Both the position numbers and the translations under genes were made by a program. From Pseudomonas lalkuanensis (GTDB lineage Bacteria > Pseudomonadota > Gammaproteobacteria > Pseudomonadales > Pseudomonadaceae), in NCBI RefSeq assembly GCF_008807375.1, contig NZ_CP043311.1, positions 4,072,001-4,136,000 on the forward strand: a stretch of DNA of 64,000 bases, given 5' to 3'. The notes under the pieces were generated by a model, which had not been told where the DNA came from, made no database searches, and saw nothing but the letters and a program-made list of their open reading frames with translations. Each line of letters begins with the position of its first letter. The first letter of the stretch is position 1. Shown here in pieces: positions 63,956 through 64,000 of the stretch.

Positions 63956-64000
63956 GAGCAGGCTGTGCCAATGCCCTGCATCGGCGCTCGTCATGAGCCA

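Overview
The window is high-GC chromosomal DNA from a Pseudomonas. Genes are dense, codons end mostly in G or C, and the order smc - GntR - xdhABC - guaD - GntR - purine permease - uraH - puuE - uraD - allA matches the purine catabolic region I recall from Pseudomonas aeruginosa. The lap adhesion genes and the many short palindromes with a GCGAAT(T)CATTCGC core also fit Pseudomonas. Species cannot be fixed from sequence alone. I see no rRNA, tRNA, insertion sequence, prophage or CRISPR array.

Region 1 (1-34445) is a nearly complete route from purines to central carbon. Guanine deaminase (guaD), 8-oxoguanine deaminase and xanthine dehydrogenase (xdhA, xdhB, maturation factor xdhC) lead to urate. 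A membrane urate hydroxylase with its own cytochrome c domain (puuD), uraH, uraD and puuE lead to allantoate. Ureidoglycolate lyase (allA) gives glyoxylate and urea. Glyoxylate carboligase (gcl), hyi, glxR, glycerate kinase (ttuD) and pyruvate kinase carry glyoxylate to pyruvate. Uptake genes are interleaved: two NCS2-type permeases, two Tsx-like outer-membrane channels, an orphan periplasmic binding protein and a urea-transporter-like protein. A moaA gene (molybdopterin synthesis) sits inside the island, which makes sense for a molybdenum enzyme. The allantoicase gene expected between uraD and allA is absent.

Two palindromic motifs recur at the promoters of this island. One is TTGTATACAA-like, as bound by FCD-type GntR repressors; two GntR genes are present. 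The other is TGACY-N4-RGTCA, which resembles the published RutR operator; a RutR-like TetR gene is present. At xdhA and gcl the second motif covers the -35 box. At puuE the first covers the -10 box. Together they suggest two-input control of the whole pathway.

Region 2 (34567-44584) holds housekeeping and mixed genes: a FimV-like LysM protein, an EmrB-type exporter with its MarR regulator and a SlyA-like operator, a DUF2804 protein, a membrane diguanylate cyclase, recQ, a YecA/UPF0149 protein and a DUF454 membrane protein.

Region 3 (44651-63876) is a Lap biofilm adhesion system: periplasmic protease LapG, its c-di-GMP-sensing inhibitor LapD, a 3529-residue LapA-type adhesin with the TAAG cleavage site, and the divergent type I secretion genes lapE, lapB and lapC. 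The adhesin gene contains long, almost identical DNA repeats.
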